A stretch of DNA of 64,000 nucleotides from Closterium sp. NIES-65. Taxonomy: Eukaryota > Streptophyta > Zygnematophyceae > Desmidiales > Closteriaceae. The position numbers and the translations under genes are program-made. Of this stretch, positions 1 to 9,755 are shown piece by piece. The first letter of the stretch is position 1, and every line of letters begins with the position of its first letter. The stretch spans positions 1 through 64,000 of the forward strand of contig CANXME010002282.1 in NCBI GenBank assembly GCA_948144175.1, in the 5' to 3' direction. Below the pieces are notes generated by a model. That model had not been told where the DNA came from and did not search any database. It was given only the letters and a program-made list of their open reading frames with translations.

Positions 1-1560
1 CCACCTCAGGATCCTAAACCCCAACCCCTCTGCCCTGCCTGCCCCACCTCAGGTCCTCACCCAAACCCTCTCTGGCCCCCCTCAGGCCTGCCCCACCTCA
101 GGATCCTCACCCAAACCTCTGCCCTGCCTGCCCCACCTCAGGATCCTCACCCAAACCCCTCTGCCCTGCCTGCCCCACCTCAGGATTCCTAAACCCAAAC
201 CCCTCTGCCCTGCCTGCCCCCACCTCAGGATCCTCACCCACTCTGCCCTGCCTGCCCCACCTCAGGACCTAAACCCAAACCCCTCTGCCCTGCCTGCCCC
301 ACCTCAGGATCCTCACCCAAACCCCTCTGTCCTGCCTGCCCCACTACTTGGACCCTAACCCCCAGCCCCTCTGCCCTGCCTGCCCCACCTCAGGATCCTA
401 AACCAAAGCCCTCTGCCCTGCCTGCCCCACCTCAGGATCCTCACCCAAACCCCTCTGCCCTGCCTGCCCCACCTCAGGATCCTAAACCAAACCCCTCTGC
501 CCTGCCTGCCCCACCTCAGGATCCTCACCCAAAACCCCTCTGCCCTGCCTGCCCCACCTCAGGACCCTAAACCCAAACCCCTCTGCCCTGCCTGCCCCAC
601 CTCAGGATCCTCACCCAAACCCCTCTGCCCTGCCTGCCCCACCTCAGGATCCTAAACACAAACCCCTCTGCCCTGCCTGCCCCACCTCAGGATCCTAAAC
701 CCAAACCCCTCTGCCCTGCCTGCCCCACCTCAGGATCCTCACCCAAACCCATCTGGCCTGCCTGCCCCACCTCAGGATCCTAAACCCAAACCCCTCTGCC
801 CTGCCTGTCCCACCTCAGGATCCTCACCCAACCCCTCTGCCCTGCCTGCCCCACCTCAGGACCCTAAACCCAAACCCCTCTGCCCTGCCTGCCCCACCTC
901 AGGATCCTCACCCAAACCCCTCTGCCCTGCCTGCCCCACCTCAGGACCCTAAACCCAAACCCCTCTGCCCTGCCTGCCCCACCTCAGGATCCTCACCCAA
1001 ACCCCTCTGCCCTGCCTGCCCCACCTCAGGACCCTAAACCCAAACCCCTCTGCCCTGCCTGCCCCACCTCAGGATCCTCACCCAAACCCCTCTGCCCTGC
1101 CTGCCCCACCTCAGGTTCCTCGCCCAAACCCTCTGCCCTGCCTGCCCCACCTCAGGATCCTCACCCAAACCCCTCTGCCCTGCCTGCCCCACCTCAGGAT
1201 CCTAAACCCAAACCCCTCTGCCCTGCCTGCCCCACCTCAGGATCCTCACCCAAACCCCTCTGCCCTGCCTGCCCCACCTCAGGATCCTCACCCAAACCCC
1301 TCTGCCCTGCCTGCCCCACCTCAGGATCCTCACCCAAACCCCTCTGCCCTGCCTGCCCCACCTCAGGATCCTCACCCAAACCCCTCTTCCCTGCCTGCCC
1401 CACCTCAGGATCCTAAACCCAAACCCCTCTGCCCTGCCTGCCCCACCTCAGGATCCTCACCCAAACCCCTCTGCCCTGCCTGCCCCACCTCAGGATCCTA
1501 AACCCGAACCCCTCTGCCCTGCCTGCCCCACCCCAGGATCCTCACCCAAACCCCTCTGCC
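1..1560. repeat. 42-bp GC-rich minisatellite array
   Basis: Tandem array, period 42 bp (14 codons, which is why it reads open on the minus strand). Each unit carries CTCTGCCCTGCCTGCCCCAC followed by CTCAGGATCC and a variable tail. Two tail types occur, TCACCCAAACCC and TAAACCCAAACCC, and they alternate through much of 530-1100, giving an 84-bp super-unit. Many units keep a BamHI-like GGATCC; others read GGACCC. The array starts before the window. No coding role is supported. Confidence 0.95.
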
Positions 1561-1882
1561 CGCCTGCCCCTTCTTACGATGCCCAAACATACCTCCAAAC
1601 ACTGCCTGCCCCACTACTTGATGATAAAACATACCCCGTGCTTCCCCACATGGTTGTGCCTCCTTGTAGGAGGGAATGAGCGGGTCAGCTCGTGGGGGAA
1701 CGGCAGATCCGGGCTCCCTTTTGCCAACGCCCGGTTGTGGATGCGGTGAAGGCATCATTTCGGGATTACGCTGTTGGGCGCAGGCTGGCCCTAAAGAGAC
1801 GTACCACATAGCCTGGTCACTCATGGTGGTGAGACTGGTTTTGTAAATCACATGTACTTGCCCTAATGCTCAATCTTTTCTA
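1561..1882. other. No recognisable gene
   Basis: Unique-looking sequence beyond the 42-bp array. A 117-codon minus frame (1498-1851) overlaps the array and matches nothing I know. Confidence 0.5.
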
Positions 1883-2215
1883 TTGCACGTGAACGACTTG
1901 GGACCCTTGGGGGCTAACACCGGTAACATGCAACTCTGCCTTGCTGCTGGTCCCTGTAATCCAAACCCGTTTCAGATTGATCAAGGCTTGGCGCGCTTCA
2001 AGGAGACCGACATGAACCTGCCGAACTCCCACAGGAAAAACACTAGATGGATGAGGAGTTTGACTCGGGGGGTGCGGAGGATTGTAAGGGATCACTTTAC
2101 ACGCCACACCCCGTGTACAACGCAGAGTTGCAGGGCTTCAAGTGGGGCACGCGTGGGCTCTATGTACATGAGTCCGGGTTTCAGGCGTTCCGGGGGACGG
2201 CTCAGGCTGATAACG
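1883..2215 (+). other. Unrecognised possible coding fragment
   Basis: Two overlapping plus frames (1883-2260 and 2047-2475) have a mixed, protein-like composition before they run into the polypurine tract. The first reads VNDLGPLGANTGNMQL near its start. The second reads YNAELQGFKWGTRGLYVHES. They are in different frames, so a single protein would need an intron or a frameshift near 2045, where a CACTAG acceptor-like word precedes the second Met. I recognise no domain. It could be a worn transposon or gene fragment, or chance. Confidence 0.2.
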
Positions 2216-2430
2216 AGAGGAGGAGGAGGAGGAGGAGGAGGAGCAAGAGGATTTCAGTGAGAAGGAGGAGGAGGGAGGAGGAGGAGCAAGAGGAGGAGGA
2301 GCAAGAGAGGAGGAAGAGGAGGAAGAGGAGGAGGAGGATGAGGATGAGGAGGATGAGGAGGAGGATGAAGAGGAGGAAGAGGAAGAGGAGGATGATGAGC
2401 AGGGGGGGGAAGGAGTTGAGAGGGAGCAGA
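2216..2430. repeat. GGA/GAA polypurine tract
   Basis: About 210 bp of almost pure purine (GGA, GAA, GAGGAT words) on the plus strand. It produces Arg/Glu-rich frames on one strand and Ser/Leu/Pro-rich frames on the other, so none is evidence of a gene. Mirror-symmetric stretches of this kind can form triplex (H-DNA). Confidence 0.9.
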
Positions 2431-2619
2431 AGGCACAAGAGAGGCAAAAACATGGGTGGCAGGAGGGGAAAGTGATGTGCAGGCAGACAAGGGGGCAAGC
2501 AGGACGGGTGGCAGTGGAGGAAGTTGGAGAGGCATCGGGTGAGGCAGGAGGGTATCGGTTAACGGGGAGAGCAGGGGCGTTTAACGGGTATGGATAAAGG
2601 AAAGGCATCAGGATAGGCA

Positions 2620-3170
2620 ACAAGGGTAAGAAGCCGAGAGTCAACAAGGAAAGGCAGCAGGGGAGGCAACATAGAAAGGCACCACGGGAGGCAACAGGGA
2701 ATGACAGCAGGGGAGGCAACAGAGAAAGGCACCACGGGAGGCAACAGGGAGAGGGAGCAGGGAAGGCAACATAGAATGACAGCAGGGGAGGCAACAGAGA
2801 GGCAGAATGGGGAGGCAACAAAGGGAGGCAGCAGGGGAGGCAACATTAAATAGCAGCAGGGTAGGCAACAGAGAGAGGGAGTAGGGGAGGCAACATAGAA
2901 TGGCAGCAGGCGAGACAACAGAGAGAGGCAGCATGGGAGGCAACATAGAATGGCAGCAGGGGAGGCAACAAAGGGGCAGGGGAGGCAACAAAGGGAGGCG
3001 GGTAGGGGAGGCAACATTGAACAGCAGCAGGGTAGGCAACAGAGAGAGGCAGCATGGGAGGCAACTAGAATGGCAGCAGGGGAGACAACAAAGGGAGGCA
3101 GCTTGGGAGGCAACATTGAATGGCAGCAGGGGGGAGGCAACATCCCGTGGCAGTAGGGGAGGAGTGCATA
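2620..3170. repeat. G/A-rich minisatellite, core GGCAGCAGGGGAGGCAACA
   Basis: Irregular tandem array of a 19-bp core joined by short variable linkers such as TAGAAT, GAGAGA or AAGGGA. Unit length drifts, so no frame is preserved. Continues the purine bias of the preceding tract. Confidence 0.9.
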
Positions 3171-3759
3171 TTTAATATGCGACCGTTTTGCAGGTTGCCT
3201 GGGTGGCGGAGGAGCAGTGGAGGCAGCATGTGAGGCAGTAGTGGAGGAGCAGTGGAGGCAGCATGAGTAGCATCAGGGGGGGGAGGCCGGGAGGTAAGAG
3301 GGGAGTTCCAGGAGAGGCCCAATGTGGAGCAGCAGGAGCAGGCATGAGAGGAGACCGCATAGGGGGCAGCAGCGTGGAGACAGCAAGGGGACAGGAGTAT
3401 AAGCAAGAGAGGAGACAGGAAGTGTGTAGCCGTGCAGGTTAGCATTAGATGGAGCAGTATCTGTAGTCAAGAACTCTCTAGGGCCAAGAGCTGGAGAGAT
3501 GGGGCGGGGCTGCATCCGATGATGGCTTGCGAAGTAGGTAGGAGGATGGTGCAGATTAATCCACCCTAGCAGGACTACGCAACGCGTGTTTAGGCAGCTG
3601 TTTTGTGTGCCAAGCCAACTCTGTAATGAGATTAATAATCATTGAGCAATGCATTCATGATGTGCGTGTACACCTAGAATGGCTAATAGACCTTCCATCA
3701 AACAACGAGAATCACTTGATAAAGGTTCATATACAATCTTCTTGAACTTTGGTCCTAAG
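3171..3759. other. G-rich degenerate repeat then AT-rich spacer
   Basis: 3171-3440 repeats GTGGAGGAGCAGTGGAGGCA-like words and fades out. 3540-3760 is AT-rich. No gene seen. Confidence 0.5.
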
Positions 3760-4020
3760 CTCTGCTAAAGAGTATATGAGTGGAAAGTAATCTCCCTGAA
3801 CTCTCCGAACGAAGTCTTATACATCTCCGAAGAAACTCAGACAGACCCTAATCTGAAGGTAATACAAACATGTCATCACCTGCAAAGCATTCGACAAAGC
3901 ATTCGAAAAAATGTTTATACTTTCACCGAAAAGCGTTTTGGCCCCTACGTTTTAAAAGCATTTGAAAATACTTCACCACAACTATTTACAATAGGTTTCT
4001 GGTCATATGATTTTTGTGAT
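3760..4020 (+). repeat. Dispersed repeat, copy 1
   Basis: Diverged relative of 6505-6765. Shared words include GAAAAGCATTCGACAA-type and AAAAGCGTTT sequences, the CCTACGTTT block, and the end TGATTTTTGTGATG. The two copies are in direct orientation and bracket the 21-bp satellite. No ORF. Probably an old transposon fragment of unknown class. Confidence 0.7.
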
Positions 4021-4648
4021 GCTCTTCGACCCAGTGACACCCCTCAGCAATTGAGCCTGCCCAGATCTCTCAGTGCAGTGGATATATTACAGTGTGGCGA
4101 GTTGGTTGAGGTGCGACAGATAAGGGACTCAGGCACGGATCAGCTCAGCCAGTTCTGCGCAGATCACTCACATCAGGTTGGTCAACAAGCTGATCAACTC
4201 AGCCGGTTCCTCCAGAGGAGAGATGGTCAAGAAGGGATCCGAGAAAGGGAGAGAGCATGGGACTACCTGGCATGTGACGCAAACTCATGCAATGAAACAG
4301 GGACAGAGCAAGGAGTTGTGGGATGGACTAGGTAGGAGGGGTAAGGGTGGTACTGACAGGTAGGTGACACTGAAGGAGGTTTGCTCATGTCATTTGGAGA
4401 TGTTCAGATGATTCACTCTCGGCTTGCTGCATGTGTGGCGCACACATGTAGAAACATGGGGATCGATGGGATACACGAAATGGGGTTGGATGGGGTTGGA
4501 CGTATAAGGTTGGGGCAAGGAAAATGAACGATTAGGAGAGGGAGAGGGAGGGGAGACGTGGAAGGACTACAGATGGGGCAATGTACTGAGGTGAGGAGAG
4601 GGATGGCTGAGACGTTGATGGTGCGTCCCATCTGCCGCACTGCACGCA
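4021..4648. other. No recognisable gene
   Basis: Spacer between the dispersed repeat and the 21-bp satellite. Short frames (4051-4335) match nothing I know. Confidence 0.5.
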
Positions 4649-6155
4649 CGCACATGCGCTGGAGCAGCACTCACATTCGCTGGAGCAGCATTCACATGCG
4701 TTGGAGCAGCACTCACATGTGCTGGAGCAGCACTCACATGCGCTGGAGCAGCATTCACATGCGCTGGAGTAGCACTCACATGCGCTGGAGCAGCACTCAC
4801 ATGCGCTGGAGCAGCATTCACATGCGCTGGAGCAGCACTCACAATGCGCTGGAGCAGCACTCACATGCGCTGGAGCAGCACTCACATGCGTTGGAGCAGC
4901 ATTCACATGCGCTGGAGCAGCACTCGCATGCGCTGGAGCAGCACTCACATGCGCTGGAGCAGCACTCACATGCGCTGGAGCAGCACTCACATGCGCTGGA
5001 GCAGCACTCACATGCGCTGGAGCAGCACTCCACATGCGCTGGAGCAGCACTCACATGCGTTGGAGCAGCACTCACATGCGCTGGAGTAGCACTCACATGC
5101 GCTGGAGCAGCACTCACATGCGCTGGAGCAGCACTCACATGCGCTGGAGCAGCACTCACATGCGCTGGGAGCAGCACTCACATGCGCTGGAGCAGCACTC
5201 ACATGCGCTGGAGCAGCACTCACATGCGCTGGAGCAGCACTCACATGCGCTGGAGCAGCACTCACATGCGCTGGAGCAGCACTCACATGCGCTGGAGCAG
5301 CACTCACATGCGCTGGAGCAGCACTCACATGCGCTGGAGCAGCATTCACATGCGCTGGAGCAGCATTCACATGCGCTGGAGTAGCACTCACATGCCCTGG
5401 AGCAGCACTCACATGCGCTGGAGCAGCACTCACATGCGCTGGAGCAGCACTCACATGCGCTGGAGCAGCACTCACATGCGCTGGAGCCAGCATTCCCATG
5501 CGCTGGAGTAGCACTCACATGCGCTGGAGCAGCACTCACATGCGCTGGAGCAGCACTCACATGCACTGGAGCAGCACTCACATGCGCTGGAGCAGCACTC
5601 ACATGCGCTGGAGCAGCACTCACATGCGCTGGAGCAGCATTCACATGCGCTGGAGTAGCACTCACATGCGCTGGAGCAGCACTCACATGCGCTGGAGCAG
5701 CACTCACATGCGCTTGAGCAGCACTCACATGCGCTGGAGCAGCACTCACATGCGCTGGAGCAGCACTCACATGCGCTGGAGCAGCACTCACATGCGCTGG
5801 AGCAGCACTCACATGCGCTGGAGCAGCATTCACATGCGCTGGAGTAGCACTCACATGCGCTGGAGCAGCACTCACATGCGCAGGAGCAGCACTCACATGC
5901 GCTGGAGCAGCACTCACATGCGCTGGAGCAGCACTCACATGCGCTGGAGCAGCACTGGTACATGCGCTGGAGCAGCACTCACATGCGCTGGAGCAGCACT
6001 CACATGCGCTGGAGCAGCATTCACATGCGCTGGAGTAGCACTCACATGCGCTGGAGCAGCACTCACATGCGCTGGAGCAGCACTCACATGCGCTGGAGCA
6101 GCACTCACATGCGCTGGAGCAGCACTCACATGCGCTGGAGCAGCACTCACATGCC
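4649..6155. repeat. 21-bp satellite array with higher-order units
   Basis: About 71 copies of a 21-bp unit running from GGAGCAGCAC to CACATGCGCT. Because 21 is a multiple of three and the unit has no stop in any frame, all six frames read through (RWSSTHM, HALEQHS, ECCSSAC and so on); these are not genes. Variant units (GGAGTAG, CATTCAC) recur. GGAGTAG occurs at 5652, 5841 and 6032, that is at 189 and 191 bp, so the distal third is built of 9-unit higher-order repeats. Scattered +1/+2 slips (near 4842, 5031, 5168, 5487 and 5955) break the register. Confidence 0.97.
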
Positions 6156-6504
6156 TCACGTACCAGGGAGACAACGTTGCCTTGCCATGAGCGTCGCACG
6201 TGACGCCCTGCACGGTTGAGCAGTCACTGCTGCCCGACCACGCCTGCCAGCCGCCCCCAAGCTGCCCCCATGCCGCCAGCGCCTGCGGAACAGCTTGACT
6301 GCCAGCGAAGGCCGGAGAGGGTTGGACGCAGGGGGTGCAGCCGCGGGCTCACGGAGGTCAGCGGGCACGGTGGAGTGTGGGGGGAGGGAATCCACATGGG
6401 GAGGGGCATGGGGGCACGCAGGGACCGGAAGAGGCCCTCTTAAAAATATTAATAACGTTTGTGGAATGTCCAATAATTAGTAGTATGAAGTCAACATCAA
6501 ACTC
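6156..6504. other. No recognisable gene
   Basis: GC-rich spacer that turns AT-rich at about 6440. Open frames here overlap one another on both strands without family resemblance. Confidence 0.5.
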
Positions 6505-6765
6505 ACTGAAGAGTACAATGCAATCAGATCTAGTCTCCAAAATCACTTCGCAAAAACTCATACCAAACGTCAGTCGAAGGTATTCAAGATGCAGTTTTGG
6601 ACAGAGAAGCATTCGAGTACCATTTGAAAAGCATTCGACAACGCATTTGGAAAACGACCTATACTTTCTCAGAAAAGCGTTTGAAACCCTACGTTTCTAA
6701 ATCATTTGAAAAAGCTCCAACGAGCCTCTTTTCATTGGCTTTCTGGACGCTGGATTTTTGTGATG
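6505..6765 (+). repeat. Dispersed repeat, copy 2
   Basis: Counterpart of 3760-4020, same orientation. Best-matching part is about 6600-6765. Confidence 0.7.
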
Positions 6766-7639
6766 GGGTTGTGTGACAGATGAGTGAGGGTTGTTGGGAG
6801 AGGGGATGAGAAGAGGGAGTGGAGGGAGGAAAGGGAGGGAAAGGAGGGAAGGCGGGGTGATAACAGGGTAGTAGCATAGGAAGGGGGGCATGGAGAGGCA
6901 AAGAGGGGGCATGGAGAGGCAAAGAGGGGGCAGTGAGAGGTGGAACAAGGATGTTAAGGGTGAGTTGTGCGTTCAGGAGAGGGATTGACCGTTGCACAAC
7001 ATGCGAAACGGCTAGAGCGCTTCTGAGGAACGCGGTGAAAGAGAGTCACAGTGGCATTGGCGAATCTTCGCATGTTAAATCTCACACCACCCCTGCATGC
7101 CGCCGCCCCACCGCCCCATACCTTCCCATTCCGTTGCATCACCCCATACCACCCCATTCCCATACCACTCCATGCTGCCTCACCACCCGCTCGGGCGCAC
7201 TCACAGCCTGCCACCTGTATTTGCCACCCCGCCACCAGCATGCAGCGCGAGCAGAAGCAGGTGAGCAGCAGCAGTGGGAGCATGGCGGGGCAGGAGATGG
7301 GTCTACGCTTGGTAAGAGCGGCAGGGGGGAACGATAGGGAAGGGGGAGGGGAGTTAATGAAACCGGGAGAGGGGAGGGGAAGGCAGAAGCGAGGCAGAGG
7401 GAGAGCGCTAGGATGCAGGAGAGAGCGAGCACCCCCACTCCCCATGACACCACCCCCATTCCCCCCACCTCCTTTTCATTTCCTTCCCCCCTCGTAACAC
7501 ATACCTGTCAGGGCTTTATTCTTTGCTTAGGTTGGCTTATGCGTTCTTACCTTGCTTCTTTACCATCGACTTTGCTGTACCACTTGTATTCAATGACAAG
7601 GACAGTTCGACAGTTGAGGGGGTGTCCATAGGGGGGTTG
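6766..7639. other. No recognisable gene; purine- and CT-rich patches
   Basis: 6780-6940 is G/A-rich with GGGCATGGAGAGGCAAAGAG repeated. 7080-7200 and 7430-7495 are pyrimidine-rich. Overlapping frames on both strands show no domain. Confidence 0.5.
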
Positions 7640-7835
7640 ACTCAGTCGCACTGAGCGACGATACACTGCGCAACAATACACTGCGCAATGATACACTGCG
7701 CAACGATACACTGTGCAACGATACACAGCGCAACGATACACAGCGCAACGATACACAGCGCAACGATACACAGCGCAATGATACACAGCGCAACGATACA
7801 CAGCGCAACGATACACAGCGCGAAGATGCACAAAG
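7640..7835. repeat. 15-bp tandem repeat CGCAACGATACACAG
   Basis: About 12-13 units of 15 bp. 5' units carry ACTG and 3' units ACAG in the same place, a one-step sequence gradient along the array. Reads IHSAT on the plus strand; not a gene. Confidence 0.95.
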
Positions 7836-9344
7836 CAACGATGCGCTCCCCAAGCGACAAGGTACAAGCACATACGCGGCACGTCGTAAAGGCAGCCTCA
7901 CGGCACTTAGCTCTCCCACAGACGCAGCCCCCCTAGGCATCGCGTGCTGTCAGGTCCGCAGTGCGCCTTGCGTGGGGGAATGAGCTCTCTCACGCTCGCT
8001 GTCATGCCACTGGGAACGCCCGCCCACCTCAGCTTCAGCTACGCCGCTACGCGTGAAACGCCGCTGTGCTCGCCGTACCAACTGCCACCACAGCAGGACA
8101 TGGCAAGCACGCAGCCGAGCCGCGCTACTACGATCATCCGCTTTTGCGTCCAGGAGCCAAACTAAACCACGGGTTTGGCCCCGCCATATGCCACGCCATC
8201 AGGTCTCGGTGACTCAAGGAGCCTACAGCCGGCTGACCGCGTGAAGCCACGGCCCCCAGTCGCGCCTTAGCACTAGACGCGCGCGCGGCCTGTAATGCTA
8301 GTAACACCGCTCGTACTTCTAGGCGAAAGCGCGGAGAGCATGCAGGGAGCGCATTCTCAAGAAAATGCAAGCGGTGCAAGTGCGACTCACCGTCGCCTGA
8401 GCGGATGGCGGCGCGACATGGTGAAACGGGGGCGTGGCTTTCGGAATGAGCGTGACATATAGAAATGGCCGTGACAACTCGAAAATGGTGGCGAGACAAG
8501 GCGAACGACAGCAAGATGATGGCGACACATCACCACATTCAGCCAGGCAACATGAAAGCAATAACGGACCTTGGGAGGGGTCAATAGTCACACTGCGGAC
8601 TGCATGGAGAGCATAAGTGCGCCGAGCCTACAGCTCAAAGCACCCATCACGACGACCGAACCTGGCAGAACCGACAGCGAAGCACAGCGACCAATTCGTA
8701 GGCGCCAAAAAAAATGGACAAAACGCACAGCAGAGCCTAGAAGCCTCGAACGCGAAAAGATCGGACATCAGCGAATGGATTCTAGTAAGCTTTCTGATCG
8801 AGCGTCATTCTGCCTCGTGGAAGCAAACATTATAGGGTTACTGAGTATGTTCATGTCGCTGCCGCATTGTGCGACTTACCGAAGGGTACGAGGTTCCGAT
8901 TTGCGAAAAACTAGCAGCTACTCCGGCTTTGCTGTGCCGAAGCAAAATGTGTACGTCTGTCACGCCAAGCTTGGCTGGCATTTTGGTTCCTGGGAAGGCG
9001 TTTGGTTTGGTGTGCGTAAACTTCTGTCTGTGCGTTCGGTTTGATTTTGGTTTGGTGGCGTCATTTTAGGTATCGGACGAAGCCCCGAACATGACGGGGA
9101 TCAGGCTCGGCCGAGTTGACGAAACTGAAGCTGAGTCGAATCGATTCCGAACCTTTCGTTTTCGCCGTTGCCCAAACCTCGCCACCACGAATCTCGCTAA
9201 GCTAGGTTGTGAACGTGTATCAATCACACATTTCGTCATATCAATCTCTGTTCTATAATCATCACAGCTCTCCAACCCTATTTTTGAACCTTCCGTGCAT
9301 AGCTTCTCAGTTCACGAGTCCACTCCCTCAAGCATGAAAAATAC
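7836..9344. other. No recognisable gene
   Basis: Mixed-composition sequence of moderate GC. Frames up to 157 codons (8571-9044, plus) show no known motif, signal peptide or repeat. Confidence 0.5.
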
Positions 9345-9755
9345 ATGGCGGTTTCTACGAGCTGTCTATGGAACCGTACCCGCTTTTCCGTCCGCTCCAT
9401 CGTCGCGTTGGCGGAATCGTCGCCAGCGTCTTCGTCGATGTCAACTCAATCCACTATTAGTCCCATCAATAGCCCCTGCAGCCACAAACAGACATTATTT
9501 TCAAGTAGCAGCTACAGCAACGACACGTCCTCCTGCCCGTGTCGCCAGCCGCTGCTAGGTTGCGGCATTATCAGACTCGAGTCCATTCGAGACAACTATC
9601 ACTCTCCCCACATCGCGCACTCCCGCCTTGCTCGGCGCGCAGCTTCCGCCGCTGCTGCTGCGAATGCTGCTGCTCGCTCTCGCCTCGCGCCGCGACGGCG
9701 CGCAGCTGCTGCTGTTGCTGCGGCTGGTGATGCTAGTGCGACGCCGCACAAGTGA
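9345..9755 (+). CDS. Possible first exon with organelle-targeting-like N-terminus
   Basis: 136-codon frame with a composition typical of plastid or mitochondrial presequences: rich in Ser, Thr, Ala and Arg, almost no acidic residues over the first 70 residues, starting MAVSTSCLWNRTRF and ending in an Ala/Arg run (about residues 92-130). The stop TGA at 9753 overlaps a GT at 9752, so the frame could instead end at a splice donor and continue downstream (a frame at 9832-10047 is one candidate). No mature domain is recognisable, so function is unknown. GC-rich sequence gives such frames by chance, hence low confidence. Confidence 0.25.
   Translation: MAVSTSCLWNRTRFSVRSIVALAESSPASSSMSTQSTISPINSPCSHKQTLFSSSSYSNDTSSCPCRQPLLGCGIIRLESIRDNYHSPHIAHSRLARRAASAAAAANAAARSRLAPRRRAAAAVAAAGDASATPHK

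Noticed and set aside
1194-1403. GQAGQRGLGEDPEV repeat protein on the minus strand
   Set aside because: One reading of the 42-bp minisatellite; no start context or flanking gene.
2138-3445. Ser-, Leu- and Pro-rich proteins on the minus strand
   Set aside because: Products of polypurine and G/A-rich repeats.
4649-6155. CRISPR-like array
   Set aside because: Repeats abut without unique spacers, and the genome is eukaryotic.
4532-6219. Many long frames rich in ECCSSAC, RWSSTHM or HVSAAPA repeats
   Set aside because: They are the six readings of the 21-bp satellite, which has no stop codon in any frame; frames swap at every slip in the array.
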